A stretch of DNA of 64,000 nt from an uncultured Alteromonadaceae bacterium (GCA_947494925.1 CANLWS010000007.1:248001-312000), one strand, 5' to 3'. Shown: positions 41,304 through 50,253, numbered from the stretch's first letter. Translations and numbers: made by a program. Notes: generated by a model from the letters alone, not told the origin.

Positions 41304-42416
41304 GTGGCTAAATTGCTGAGTGTGTGTTTGTCTTTGAGTATTATTTTTGCCCCTTTGGCAAACGCTCAGAGAATAAAAGATCTTGCGTCTATACAAGGGG
41401 TTCGGAACAACCAACTGGTAGGTTATGGTTTGGTCGTCGGCCTTCCTGGTACAGGCGAACAAAGTCCATTCACAGAACAAAGCTTCCGAACAATGCTTGC
41501 AAACTTCGGGATCAGTTTGAGTAGCAACATAAAACCTAAAATCAAAAATGTCGCTGCTGTTGCCGTTCACGCAACATTGCCGCCATTTGTTAAGCCAGGG
41601 CAGGCTATTGATGTCACCGTGTCTTCAATCGGTGAAGCAGCGAGTTTACAAGGTGGCACACTTTTACAAACCTTCCTAAAGGGACTCGACGGTGAAATTT
41701 ACGCTGTGGCTCAAGGTAGTCTTGTGGTCAGTGGATTTGGCGTTGAAGGAGCTGACGGCTCAAGAATTGTTTCCAATACACCAACAGTTGGGCGCATTGC
41801 TAATGGCGCCTTAGTGGAACGAAGTGTCGTAAGTGGTTTGATGCAAAACGATTTTCTTACTCTGAATTTAAATTACCCGGATTTTTCTACCGCAAAGGCA
41901 CTGGCAGATACGATAAACCTCAGGTTAGGCGCAGACCCTGATAAAGGGTATGTGTTGGCAACACCAATTGACGCTGCGTCAGTGCGCGTCACTGCGCCGA
42001 GAGATGTTGGGCAACGGGTCGGTTTCGTGGCAACACTGGAAAACTTTAACTTTACGCCTGCTGACGCACCGGCAAGAGTTGTGATTAATAGTCGGACCGG
42101 GACCATTGTTATCGGCCGGGATGTCAGGCTTTTACCTGCAGCAATTACCCATGGTGGTCTTACTGTGACGATTTCCGAGAATCAAACTGTGTCGCAACCT
42201 AACGCGTTAGCGGATGGCGAAACAGTGGTGACGACTCAATCTATCGTGGACGTCAATTTAGATGACAGTCGTATGTTCAAGTTTGATCCCGGTGTTTCCT
42301 TGGATACCCTGGTTCGTGCAGTCAATGAAGTTGGTGCCGCGCCGGGGGATTTAATGGCCATTCTGGAAGCCTTGCGGGAAGCAGGTGCTTTGCAGGGTGA
42401 ATTGATAGTGATATAG
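41304..42416 (+). CDS. flgI: FlgI, P-ring protein
   Basis: FlgI forms the periplasmic P ring. The GTG at 41304 has GAGGAAG 6 nt upstream and opens a signal peptide ([21 protein letters not shown], cut after LANA). An upstream in-frame ATG at 41277 lies inside flgH and lacks a ribosome site. The mature start [20 protein letters not shown] and the motif [16 protein letters not shown] fit the family. Length is 370 residues. FlgA, its chaperone, is also encoded in this window. Confidence 0.95.
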   Translation: MAKLLSVCLSLSIIFAPLANAQRIKDLASIQGVRNNQLVGYGLVVGLPGTGEQSPFTEQSFRTMLANFGISLSSNIKPKIKNVAAVAVHATLPPFVKPGQAIDVTVSSIGEAASLQGGTLLQTFLKGLDGEIYAVAQGSLVVSGFGVEGADGSRIVSNTPTVGRIANGALVERSVVSGLMQNDFLTLNLNYPDFSTAKALADTINLRLGADPDKGYVLATPIDAASVRVTAPRDVGQRVGFVATLENFNFTPADAPARVVINSRTGTIVIGRDVRLLPAAITHGGLTVTISENQTVSQPNALADGETVVTTQSIVDVNLDDSRMFKFDPGVSLDTLVRAVNEVGAAPGDLMAILEALREAGALQGELIVI

Positions 42417-42421
42417 ACCCT

Positions 42422-43393
42422 ATGGAACCAAGCAATCACATAAAAAGTCAGTTGGAATTGTCCCGTAACTATCACGACGTGAAAGGGGTAGATAATTTGC
42501 GCCGCGCTGCCCAAAGCGGTGACAAGGGAGCGCTCGAAGAAGCGGCCAATCAGTTTGAAGCGATTTTTGTGCAAATGCTGCTGAAAACCATGCGCAAAGC
42601 CCAAGAAGCGCTCGCCGATAAAGATAGCCCATTTAATTCCGAGCAAGTGAAGTTTTATCGTGGAATGCATGATCAACAAATGGCCGTTGATTTGTCCAGC
42701 AAAGGCAGCTTCGGTTTAGCAAAATTAATTGTTCAACAATTGGGGCCACAACAAGAAGGTTTTACTCCTGCAAGTGTTATTCGTAGTGATGGAAATTTAC
42801 CCAACAGGGACGATAAAGTACAAGCTGCACAAAAATTAAGTGCATCTTCAAACTCCGAGGACGCAACTGGTCCTTCTAAACAATCAGCATTCGCCTCTGC
42901 AAAAGATTTTATCTCTACCCTGATGCCCATTGCTGAGGAGGTGGCGAATAAAATTGGCCTGGCTCCACAGGCGATGATTGCTCAAGCAGCAGTAGAAACT
43001 GGTTGGGGACAATTTATGATCCACAACGCCCAGGGCAAAAACTCACATAATTTGTTTGGTATTAAGGCTGGTGGCAACTGGCAGGGCGATAAAACAGCGA
43101 TTGATACGTTGGAATATCGGGAAGGTATAGCAAACCAGCAAAAAGCCAGTTTTCGTTCTTATGATTCCTTTGCGCATTCACTGGAAGATTACGTTTCTTT
43201 CGTTAGGGACAATCCTCGTTATAGACAGGCACTGGACAAAGTGAGTGACCCACAACAGTATTTTGAAGCTATCCAGAAAGCGGGATATGCCACCGATCCA
43301 AATTACGCTAATAAAGTGATGTCTGTTCTCAAGGGGCAGTTCTCGGAATTTATGTCTGCCTTGACTACCGGGCCTTCAGGGGGTGAATTTTGA
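42422..43393 (+). CDS. flgJ: FlgJ, rod cap and peptidoglycan hydrolase
   Basis: FlgJ caps the rod and opens the cell wall. The N-terminal rod-binding domain spans to about residue 110 (EAANQFEAIFVQMLLKTMRKA, residues 40-60). The C-terminal glucosaminidase domain contains APQAMIAQAAVETGWGQ with the catalytic Glu, plus HNLFGIKAGGNWQG. Both domains are present, as in the two-domain proteins of gammaproteobacteria. Length is 323 residues. flgK overlaps its stop. Confidence 0.95.
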   Translation: MEPSNHIKSQLELSRNYHDVKGVDNLRRAAQSGDKGALEEAANQFEAIFVQMLLKTMRKAQEALADKDSPFNSEQVKFYRGMHDQQMAVDLSSKGSFGLAKLIVQQLGPQQEGFTPASVIRSDGNLPNRDDKVQAAQKLSASSNSEDATGPSKQSAFASAKDFISTLMPIAEEVANKIGLAPQAMIAQAAVETGWGQFMIHNAQGKNSHNLFGIKAGGNWQGDKTAIDTLEYREGIANQQKASFRSYDSFAHSLEDYVSFVRDNPRYRQALDKVSDPQQYFEAIQKAGYATDPNYANKVMSVLKGQFSEFMSALTTGPSGGEF

Positions 43394-45486
43394 TCCGTTC
43401 CGCCGATCTATTCTCCATTGCCACTAGTGGTATACGTGCCAGCAACAAACTTCTGGATACGGCTAGTAACAATATTGCCAATATCAACACCGAAGGTTAT
43501 GTGCGTGAGCGGACGACATTTAACGCACAGTTGATTGGCGGTGTCGGTCGAGGGACAACAGAACGCGTGATTAACATTTTTGCGCAAAATCAATTGCGTA
43601 GAGATACTACCCAGGTCGGTGAGTCAGAAGCTTATTATCAGCGAGCAGCAGTGCTTGACAACATCTTTGCTAGTGAAGCCAACAGTATATCCAGCAGCAT
43701 GAGCCGTTTCTTTGGCTCTTTGCAAACCGCATCGGATGAGCCTACCAATATGGCAGCAAGACAACTTGTGCTGGGAGAGGCAAATTCGCTGGTTGGACAA
43801 ATTGGTACCTTGTCGGGCTTTTTGAACGACAAGGAGCGGGAAGTGAATCTGGAGATGGATTCCCTGGTCAATAGAGCGAATACACTGATCCAGTCCATTT
43901 CTGAACTTAATGCGCAGGTTAGAATAACCCAGGCAAATAATCCCTTTGAAGAACCCGGCGTTATCAAAAATGAACGTGACCAGGCCGTTTTGGAATTGGC
44001 TGAGCTGATGTCAATTGAAACCAGGGACAACGCTAATGGCGATGGTAGTGTGATGATTAATCTGACCTCTGGTGAATCTCTAGTGTTAGAGGATGGCTCC
44101 TTTAATCTGTTCCAGTTAGGGGGAGACCCGGACATTGAGTATCGAGGGTTGCAGCTGCAGAGCACAGGTAAACCGACAGTACTCAATCTGGCTGAAGCTC
44201 AAGTGGGTGGCACATTAGGTGGAATTTTCCGCTACCGAGATGAAATCTTAGCAACCAGTCAGCGAGAGCTTGGGCAGATTGCCATGACGCTGGCTGCTGC
44301 AATGAATGAGCAAAACGGTTTGGGCATGGATTTCGACCAGCAACTGGGTTCAGACATATTTACTCTACCTGAATTTACTGGTTTAAATTACGCTGCCAAC
44401 TCGAGTTCAGCCCTTGTCATAAACGGCCGAGTTGACCAGGAAAATGCATCTGATTTAACGGGTGCCGACTATCAGATTACGTTTGATGCAGTCACAGCCG
44501 GCGCACCACCGACAGTGGATATCACTATTGCATTGCTTAATCCTGATGGTTCACCGGTGACTGACACTGCGGGTGTAGCTGTGACACAAACTGAAACCGG
44601 GGTACCTGCGCAAGCTGGAACATTCACATCTGTATTCGGTGGTATTGAAATTGAGTTTCCTGATGGTGCGGGTTATGCGGTGGGGGATCAATTTTTATTG
44701 CAACCCACTAAAAATACAGCAGATGATCTTGAGGTCACCATGACCAGGCCTGAGGACCTGGCATTTGCCTCTCCCATCAGAATAGATTCCGATCTTGGCA
44801 ATACAGGGGATGCGGTTCTTGTTTCGACACAAGTTACCAATACTTTTGTTGATGGCACCTTGACTGACGCTGACTCATCTGCGTTTGATGGCGCGGGAGG
44901 ATTGGTTTCAGGAACACCGGCAAGTATTGTATTTAACAGCACCACTGAATTCGAAGTATTTGATGAGTTAGGTAATTCGTTGGTTGTGGTGAATGGCGTA
45001 ACTGACTACAACGATATGATGGCGCAAGCCGCTGCCGACCCAGGTTGGCCTTTCCCGGGTTTCAATGATTTCCCAGGTTATGATTTCAGTCTTCAGGGCG
45101 TGCCAAAAGCCGGTGATACCTTTACCATCGGCTACAACACTGATGGTTTGAATGACAATAGAAATGCACTTGAATTATCTGGCCTGCAAAACAGAGACGT
45201 CATATTGCTCAATGACAACGGTGGGACCAATAGAGTGACATTTCATGAGTCCTACGCGAATATTGTCAGCAACATTGGCGAAAAAACCGCGATTGCTGAT
45301 ATTACTTTGCGTTCGGCAGAAGCGATGAAAACCCAGTCGAAAGAATGGTTTGAGAATATCTCAGGCGTCAACCTCGATGAAGAGGCAGCTAACCTGGTCA
45401 AGTTTCAACAAACTTATTCCGCTGCCGCGAGGATCCTCACTACCGCGCAATCGTTGTTCGATACCATTCTGAATTCCACCAGGTAA
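43390..45486 (+). CDS. flgK: FlgK, hook-filament junction protein 1
   Basis: FlgK joins hook and filament. The start is read as TTG at 43390, overlapping the flgJ TGA by 4 nt, with a GGGGGTG ribosome site just upstream. This gives the canonical N-terminus IRSADLFSIATSGIRASNKL. The D0/D1 motif SNNIANINTEGYVRER and the C-terminal EEAANLVKFQQTYSAAARIL are clear. Length is 698 residues, longer than the 547 of Salmonella, with an enlarged Thr/Val/Asp-rich middle domain. Confidence 0.95.
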   Translation: MIRSADLFSIATSGIRASNKLLDTASNNIANINTEGYVRERTTFNAQLIGGVGRGTTERVINIFAQNQLRRDTTQVGESEAYYQRAAVLDNIFASEANSISSSMSRFFGSLQTASDEPTNMAARQLVLGEANSLVGQIGTLSGFLNDKEREVNLEMDSLVNRANTLIQSISELNAQVRITQANNPFEEPGVIKNERDQAVLELAELMSIETRDNANGDGSVMINLTSGESLVLEDGSFNLFQLGGDPDIEYRGLQLQSTGKPTVLNLAEAQVGGTLGGIFRYRDEILATSQRELGQIAMTLAAAMNEQNGLGMDFDQQLGSDIFTLPEFTGLNYAANSSSALVINGRVDQENASDLTGADYQITFDAVTAGAPPTVDITIALLNPDGSPVTDTAGVAVTQTETGVPAQAGTFTSVFGGIEIEFPDGAGYAVGDQFLLQPTKNTADDLEVTMTRPEDLAFASPIRIDSDLGNTGDAVLVSTQVTNTFVDGTLTDADSSAFDGAGGLVSGTPASIVFNSTTEFEVFDELGNSLVVVNGVTDYNDMMAQAAADPGWPFPGFNDFPGYDFSLQGVPKAGDTFTIGYNTDGLNDNRNALELSGLQNRDVILLNDNGGTNRVTFHESYANIVSNIGEKTAIADITLRSAEAMKTQSKEWFENISGVNLDEEAANLVKFQQTYSAAARILTTAQSLFDTILNSTR

Positions 45487-45492
45487 GAAACG

Positions 45493-46722
45493 ATGACACG
45501 AATTTCAACCAACCAGATATTTGACCGCAGCATTCAAGGCATTATTGACAATCAAGGCGATCTGTCCGACCTCCAGCAACAACTTTCAACTGGGAAAAAA
45601 TTACTTAGGCCGTCTGATGATCCTGTCGGTGCAGCTCAAGTTGTGAGATTGACAGAAGAACTGGAAAAAATTACTCAGTACAAACGTAATAATGATTTGC
45701 TGAAAAATTCATTGGAACAGGAAGAAGTTGTCCTCAGTAACATTAATGATGCGTTGAATCGTGCGAGGGTATTGATGATTCAGGCAGGTAACGGCGTTTA
45801 TGACGATTCTGACCGACAGGCGATTGGAATAGAGATGGGCGAGATCCGTGATGAAGTTTTTGCCCTGATGAATTCACAAAATTCCAATGGCGAATATATT
45901 TTTGCCGGTTATCAGTCTCAATCCCCGGCATTTTCTTTTGATCCAAGCAGTGCAGGGAATAAATATAATTTTCAGGGGGACGATGGCGTCAACCAGATCC
46001 GGGTGTCTGATGCACAGACAATACAAAGCAACAGCTCTGGTAAATCCGTATTTGAAGATGTGTTGGCTCGCCTGACCAGCTCCATTACAGGCAGTGCAGG
46101 TGCAACATCAGCGTCAGTTAAGGAAACCCAACAAGCTGGTTTCGATTTGTTTCATGAAAGAAATTACGATGCGGTTACAGCTGCTAATAACAATTACCAA
46201 ATCACAGTAATAGGCGGTGGTTCGCAGGTTCAGATAGACAATGTTGGGTTAGGCACTACAGTTGCGACACTGAATTTTACGTCTGGCCAGCCTTTCACTT
46301 TCAATGGTCTGGAATTTAATATCACAGCCCCGGTTGGAGCAACCGTCGACTTTCAACTAGATCCACCAGAAAAGAAAAACCTGGCAGAAACACTCAATGA
46401 CTTTTTCGGCGCACTGAATGATGAAAACTTGCCAGAGGGTGATTTTCAGGTAGCGATCAGCGACGCGCTAGTGGGAATTGACAATGGGTTGAAATCACTG
46501 GGGAATGCACAATCAGCCCTTGGTGGCAGACTCAATGTTGCGGAATCTGTGTTTGAATCGAGTCTAGACCTTGAAATTGCCAATAAAGCCGCTCGCTCAG
46601 CCATTGAAGACGTTGATTATGCACAGGCAGTCTCTGAGCTGAGTAAACAAGAAACTGCCTTGCAAGCGGCTCAGGCAACCTTTGCAAGGGTCACGGGATT
46701 ATCGCTATTCAACTTCATTTGA
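45493..46722 (+). CDS. flgL: FlgL, hook-filament junction protein 3
   Basis: FlgL is the second junction protein. The 409-residue product has the N-terminal flagellin-like helices (QQQLSTGKKLLRPSDDPVGA) and the C-terminal SELSKQETALQAAQATFARV. It starts 6 nt after flgK. Its last 18 nt overlap, tail to tail, the minus-strand sialidase-like gene, so no terminator fits between them. Confidence 0.95.
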   Translation: MTRISTNQIFDRSIQGIIDNQGDLSDLQQQLSTGKKLLRPSDDPVGAAQVVRLTEELEKITQYKRNNDLLKNSLEQEEVVLSNINDALNRARVLMIQAGNGVYDDSDRQAIGIEMGEIRDEVFALMNSQNSNGEYIFAGYQSQSPAFSFDPSSAGNKYNFQGDDGVNQIRVSDAQTIQSNSSGKSVFEDVLARLTSSITGSAGATSASVKETQQAGFDLFHERNYDAVTAANNNYQITVIGGGSQVQIDNVGLGTTVATLNFTSGQPFTFNGLEFNITAPVGATVDFQLDPPEKKNLAETLNDFFGALNDENLPEGDFQVAISDALVGIDNGLKSLGNAQSALGGRLNVAESVFESSLDLEIANKAARSAIEDVDYAQAVSELSKQETALQAAQATFARVTGLSLFNFI

Positions 46723-47655
46723 TACCGGGAAGTTAATTTTGGCCAGGTAAATACAGCTATTTTGATTTAAATGGCTGGAGTAATAGCTGAGGTAGATATG
46801 ATTTTCATGTTTTAACAGCCCCGGATAGCTGCAATCACCGCCAGAAGGTAATATATTCAGCAGTGTCAGTTTAGCCTTCTTCATATCAAGACACCACAGA
46901 GCCGTTTTGGGCCCTTGCTCCCGCCAAAGCCTTCCGGCAACCAATACCGTATTCTCGTCTATCTTAAGCATTACCGGACCACCGATATACTCGCCTAAAT
47001 CCTGCCATTTCCATTGCTTGTAGGGCGGTTTTGCTGTGCCCATTTGTGCGCTGCAGGAGTCAGCATCTCTTCGTATAAGCGATACGCAGCTGTGATCTTC
47101 GAGGAATATTAAATCAGATTCGTTGGGGTAGCCTAAGCCATGCTTTTCCTGAGATAGCGCTTCGTCCTGAACCAGCTGAAAAGTGCGCCTCGGTAAGCCA
47201 GAATAAAATTTCAGTCTTTGTTGTCTTCTGTTGTAGGCAAATCCATGAGCCAATCCAGCATGCCACTTGATCCGCCACAACCACCAGTTTTTATCGCCAA
47301 TAGGTTTTGCATTTGACCAGCTTATTCCGTCTCCGGAGAACCAGGTCATGGGTTGGGAAAAGCGTGTAACATTGTTTGTATCTGGATGACGGGCATATGC
47401 AAGCAACAACAACTTTTCATTATCTGTCACACTCAGTTTTGGATCCCTCAGGTCAGCTTCTGGCAATCTGAGCACGTTCTCGTGTTGTATTTCACCCTCT
47501 GAGGTCAAGGTTAAAATACGAATTATACCATCACCACTTATGTGATTAGTCGCTTCTCTGAAGCAGCAATATAGTTTGCCTTGGAACACGCACAAATCTG
47601 TAAACGCACTGTGTTTTGGCTTAGTCCAAATGGGTTTTATCCAATTAATTAGCAT
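46705..47655 (-). CDS. sialidase-like six-bladed propeller protein, unknown substrate
   Basis: The start at 47655 gives MLINWIKPIWTKPKHSAFTD and 316 residues; an in-frame ATG at 47700 would add 15 residues. Neither has a good ribosome site. No signal peptide is seen, so it looks cytoplasmic. Motifs in order are CCFREATNHISGDG, EADLRDPKLSV, WWLWRIKWHAG, NESDLIFLED, LIRRDADS, GTAKPPYKQWKW and GGPVML. This set resembles an exo-alpha-sialidase/BNR-like family widespread in environmental bacteria (recalled, not searched). The Arg in FRE could correspond to the FRIP Arg of sialidases. It lies opposite to flgL and the flagellins. Confidence 0.65.
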   Translation of the reverse strand: MLINWIKPIWTKPKHSAFTDLCVFQGKLYCCFREATNHISGDGIIRILTLTSEGEIQHENVLRLPEADLRDPKLSVTDNEKLLLLAYARHPDTNNVTRFSQPMTWFSGDGISWSNAKPIGDKNWWLWRIKWHAGLAHGFAYNRRQQRLKFYSGLPRRTFQLVQDEALSQEKHGLGYPNESDLIFLEDHSCVSLIRRDADSCSAQMGTAKPPYKQWKWQDLGEYIGGPVMLKIDENTVLVAGRLWREQGPKTALWCLDMKKAKLTLLNILPSGGDCSYPGLLKHENHIYLSYYSSHLNQNSCIYLAKINFPVSNEVE

Positions 47656-47726
47656 TTTTTTCTTATTTCGTTGAATAACTAAAAAAGCATTGAATCTCAA
47701 TTGATTAGCAAATGCAAAGGGGGCAG

Positions 47727-47759
47727 AAAATTGCCGCTTTTTTGCCGGATGGCAATTTT
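47727..47759. other. hairpin upstream of first flagellin promoter
   Basis: AAAATTGCC (47727-47735) pairs perfectly with GGCAATTTT (47751-47759) around a 15-nt loop, and T-rich sequence follows on the plus side. It sits between the divergent sialidase-like gene and the flagellin promoter and may insulate them or bind a regulator. Confidence 0.4.
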
Positions 47760-47763
47760 TTGT

Positions 47764-47790
47764 TAAAGGGATTTTGCATTGCGTCGATAA
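47764..47790 (+). promoter_or_regulatory. sigma-28 promoter for flagellin 1
   Basis: TAAA (47764-47767), 15 nt, then GTCGATAA (47783-47790), one mismatch from the sigma-28 -10 consensus. The start near 47797 gives a leader of about 130 nt, with a CCAGC-GAAC-GCTGG hairpin at 47891-47904 shortly before the GGAGAG ribosome site. Confidence 0.82.
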
Positions 47791-47927
47791 ACTTATTCGA
47801 GAGAGCCAGTAACATTAACTTTGCCAGTCAAGTTTTGAGCTAAGTTATTGTTCTATTAGTGTTATTTAACCACCGGAATAATTTCGGTTGCCAGCGAACG
47901 CTGGACTGAGAGTGTAGGAGAGATCCC

Positions 47928-48752
47928 ATGGGATTATTTGTAAATACCAACGTTTCGTCTTTGAATGCGCAACGTCAATTATTCAATTCTGGAAACAGTC
48001 TTAACGTCTCGTTCGAGCGTTTGTCGTCTGGTTTCCGTATCAATCGTGCTGCAGATGATGCCGCCGGTCTTCAAATTACCGATCGTTTAACTACCCAAAT
48101 TCAAGGCCTTAATCAGGCTGTCCGAAATGCGAATGACGCAATTTCGCTATCACAGACAGCTGAAGGTGCATTATCGGAAACCACCAATTCATTGCAGAGA
48201 ATACGTACGCTGGCGGTGCAATCACAGAACGGTATCAATACATCTGCCGACCGATTGGCGTTGCAAAAAGAAGTGTCAGCGTTGAAAGCTGAGATTTCAA
48301 GAATTTCAACTACCTCACAGTTTGCAGGTGTGGACCTATTAACCGGCGTGTTCTCCGCAGCATTTTTGGTAGGCGCAAACGGTGGTCAGACTATTTCCGT
48401 TAATTTGTCCAGAACAGGTGGATTTGGTGCGTCAGGTTTAGGTGTTGGTAGCTTGACAGTCGCTAATGTCGCAGATGCGTCCGCGGCTTTGACAGCAGTG
48501 ACGACAGCCATTTCAACTATCGGTGGCGTCAGGGCTGACTTAGGTGCGCTGCAAAACCGTTTTCAGTCAACTATTCGGAATCTAAGCAATATTTCTGAAA
48601 ATGTATCTGGCGCACGTTCGCGAATTCGTGATACTGACTTTGCCACGGAAACAGCAGAACTAACGCGTAATCAGATTATTCAGCAGGCTAGTACGACAGT
48701 TTTGTCTCAGGCGAATCAGCGTCCTCAGGCAGCATTGCAGTTATTGGGATAA
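47928..48752 (+). CDS. fliC: flagellin, type A (first copy)
   Basis: The 274-residue product consists of the conserved D0/D1 ends only ([20 protein letters not shown] at the N-terminus, TELTRNQIIQQAST-like helix and NQRPQAALQLLG at the C-terminus). A minimal middle of about 60 residues replaces the D2/D3 domains of enteric flagellins. Ser/Thr-rich middle segments are potential O-glycosylation sites for pseudaminic acid. It has its own strong sigma-28 promoter and terminator. It closely resembles the fourth flagellin and differs from the two between them. Confidence 0.95.
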   Translation: MGLFVNTNVSSLNAQRQLFNSGNSLNVSFERLSSGFRINRAADDAAGLQITDRLTTQIQGLNQAVRNANDAISLSQTAEGALSETTNSLQRIRTLAVQSQNGINTSADRLALQKEVSALKAEISRISTTSQFAGVDLLTGVFSAAFLVGANGGQTISVNLSRTGGFGASGLGVGSLTVANVADASAALTAVTTAISTIGGVRADLGALQNRFQSTIRNLSNISENVSGARSRIRDTDFATETAELTRNQIIQQASTTVLSQANQRPQAALQLLG

Positions 48753-48782
48753 TTAACCCAACTAAAAATTCACAATTAAGAT

Positions 48783-48802
48783 AATGACGCCAGGAGGTAG
48801 TG
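48783..48802 (+). repeat. 20-base element downstream of flagellin 1 (copy 1)
   Basis: AATGACGCCAGGAGGTAGTG occurs here and again, identical, at 50254-50273 downstream of flagellin 2. It contains a perfect AGGAGGT Shine-Dalgarno-like core but no usable start codon and frame follow it. Confidence 0.8.
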
Positions 48803-48868
48803 GTCTTTGGATTCAGGGATCTTTTTTGTGGAGAGTTTCGCTCACTCTCTCCTAACGTAAGAGCGATT

Positions 48869-48893
48869 GGCCAGCATTATTGCTGGCCTTTTT
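48869..48893 (+). terminator. intrinsic terminator of flagellin 1
   Basis: GGCCAGCA (48869-48876) pairs with TGCTGGCC (48881-48888) around a TTAT loop, then five T. It is preceded by the CTCTCCTAACGT motif also found before the flagellin 3 terminator. Confidence 0.85.
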
Positions 48894-48947
48894 AATATCT
48901 TAACTAACTGAAAAATAAGAGTTTAATTATTTAGTTGTTTTTTCTTC

Positions 48948-48975
48948 TAAAGGATTTCCTACGCCTGCACGATAA
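48948..48975 (+). promoter_or_regulatory. sigma-28-like promoter for flagellin 2
   Basis: TAAA (48948-48951) and CACGATAA (48968-48975) are 16 nt apart. The -10 has two mismatches and the spacing is one longer than ideal, so it should be weaker than the promoters of flagellins 1 and 4. The leader would be about 180 nt. Confidence 0.5.
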
Positions 48976-49026
48976 ATTCATCAAAGGCACTGTGCAAACA
49001 AAAATAATAATAGCAACAGGCCCCAT

Positions 49027-49102
49027 ATCAGCGACGTCACATAATAATAATCGACGGGCTGAAAATCAGTAACGTCACATAATAATAATCGACGTACTGA
49101 AA
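49027..49102 (+). repeat. two-copy 38-bp tandem repeat in the flagellin 2 leader
   Basis: Copies at 49027-49064 and 49065-49102 agree at 34 of 38 positions. Each contains ACGTCACATAATAATAATCG and ends CTGAAA. They lie between the sigma-28-like promoter and the flagellin 2 ATG, so they are transcribed in the leader. Confidence 0.88.
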
Positions 49103-49165
49103 CCGCAAAGACTACTAATAAAAACAATAGGTCTGGCGGATTGCATAAATCGTTAGGAGAAAAAA

Positions 49166-50011
49166 ATGAGTTTATTCGTCAGCACTAATGTGTCGTCGTT
49201 GAATGCAACTCGTCAGCTATTCACGTCGAACAATAATTTAAGTACCGCTTTCGAGCGGTTGGCGTCAGGATTTCGTATTAATAATGCGAAAGATGATGCC
49301 GCAGGTCTACAAATATCAAACCGTCTGACGACCCAGGTACTGGGCTTGAACATGGCGGTGAGAAATGCCAATGATGGTATTTCTCTTTCACAAACCGCTG
49401 AAGGTGCGCTAGCCGAAACTACGTCTGCGTTGCAACGTATTCGTGTATTGGCCGTGCAAGCCCAAAACGGGATCAACGGGTCAGCAGACCGGCTTGCTTT
49501 GCAGCAAGAAGTTTCCGCCTTGAAACAAGAAATCAGCCGTATTGCAGCCACTTCGCAGTTTGGTGGTGTCAATATCCTGGGAGGTGCGTATTCAGCCGCA
49601 TTTTTGGTTGGTGCCAACGCTGGACAGACTATTAGTGTCAATATTTCAAGGCCTGGTGGCTACGGAACCTCAGGACTATTTGGTTCCCAAGCTATAGCCG
49701 CCAACAATATTACTGTCGAAACAGTTGATGATGCGTCCAGAACTATGTCTCTGGTGCTCGGGGCAATATCCATTATTGATGCTAAACGGGCCGAATTGGG
49801 TGCTGTACAAAACCGATTCCAGTCGACCATTCGTAATCTAAGCAATATATCTGAAAACGTCTCAGCGGCAAGATCGCGCATCCGAGATACAGATTTTGCC
49901 GTCGAAACGGCAGAGTCAACCCGTTGGCAGATTATTCAGCAAGCGAGTATCACCGTTTTGGGACAAGCGAATCAGCGTCCCCAGTCGGCACTTCAATTAT
50001 TACAAGGATAA
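49166..50011 (+). CDS. fliC: flagellin, type B (second copy)
   Basis: The 281-residue product starts [20 protein letters not shown] and ends [15 protein letters not shown]. It differs from type A by Trp in TRWQIIQQASITVLGQ (type A has Asn) and by about 7 extra residues in the middle (GTSGLFGSQAIAANN). A Leu-to-Ser change in the C-terminal helix (TAESTR against TAELTR in the other three copies) is specific to this copy. TTAGGAGAAA precedes the ATG. The promoter looks weak, so it may be a minor filament component. Confidence 0.94.
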   Translation: MSLFVSTNVSSLNATRQLFTSNNNLSTAFERLASGFRINNAKDDAAGLQISNRLTTQVLGLNMAVRNANDGISLSQTAEGALAETTSALQRIRVLAVQAQNGINGSADRLALQQEVSALKQEISRIAATSQFGGVNILGGAYSAAFLVGANAGQTISVNISRPGGYGTSGLFGSQAIAANNITVETVDDASRTMSLVLGAISIIDAKRAELGAVQNRFQSTIRNLSNISENVSAARSRIRDTDFAVETAESTRWQIIQQASITVLGQANQRPQSALQLLQG

Positions 50012-50045
50012 TAAAACGAATGATAATTCAAGATGAACGGCAAGC

Positions 50046-50131
50046 ATGTGGGGCAGGCTGCAACATCGAAGAATAAACTGAGATAAAGAAAAGAAACGGT
50101 CGGATTGCAAAATGTGGGGGCAGGCTGCAAC
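50046..50131 (+). repeat. paired 19/20-base repeats downstream of flagellin 2
   Basis: ATGTGGGGCAGGCTGCAAC (50046-50064) recurs as ATGTGGGGGCAGGCTGCAAC (50112-50131), one base longer, about 66 nt apart. Both are followed a few bases later by GAAGAA. The second copy forms the loop and part of the right arm of the hairpin at 50097-50137. Confidence 0.8.
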
Positions 50132-50137
50132 CGACCG
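50097..50137 (+). other. stable hairpin in the flagellin 2 3' region
   Basis: CGGTCGG (50097-50103) pairs with CCGACCG (50131-50137) and TTGCA (50105-50109) with TGCAA (50126-50130), a 12-bp stem with one bulged A at 50104. No T-run follows, so it is more like an mRNA-stabilising or RNA-binding structure than a terminator. Confidence 0.6.
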
Positions 50138-50253
50138 AAGAACGACTTAACTGTTATAACGATTTACGCAACAAAAACAATAACATAAGAGTGTGCGATC
50201 TCTGGGTTTACATAGGGGCCTTAGCCTTTTTTGTAAATCCGCCGACGGACGAA

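Larger units (their letters stand above)
48753..49165. other. intergenic region between flagellins 1 and 2
   Basis: These 413 nt hold a 20-base element shared with the next gap (48783-48802), a GGAGAG/CTCTCC hairpin at 48830-48852, the motif TCTCCTAACGT, the terminator at 48869-48893, a sigma-28-like promoter at 48948-48975 and a two-copy 38-bp tandem repeat at 49027-49102. No coding frame is convincing. Confidence 0.7.

Noticed and set aside
49027-49102. CRISPR array
   Set aside because: Only two adjacent units without spacers and no cas genes; it is a simple tandem repeat.
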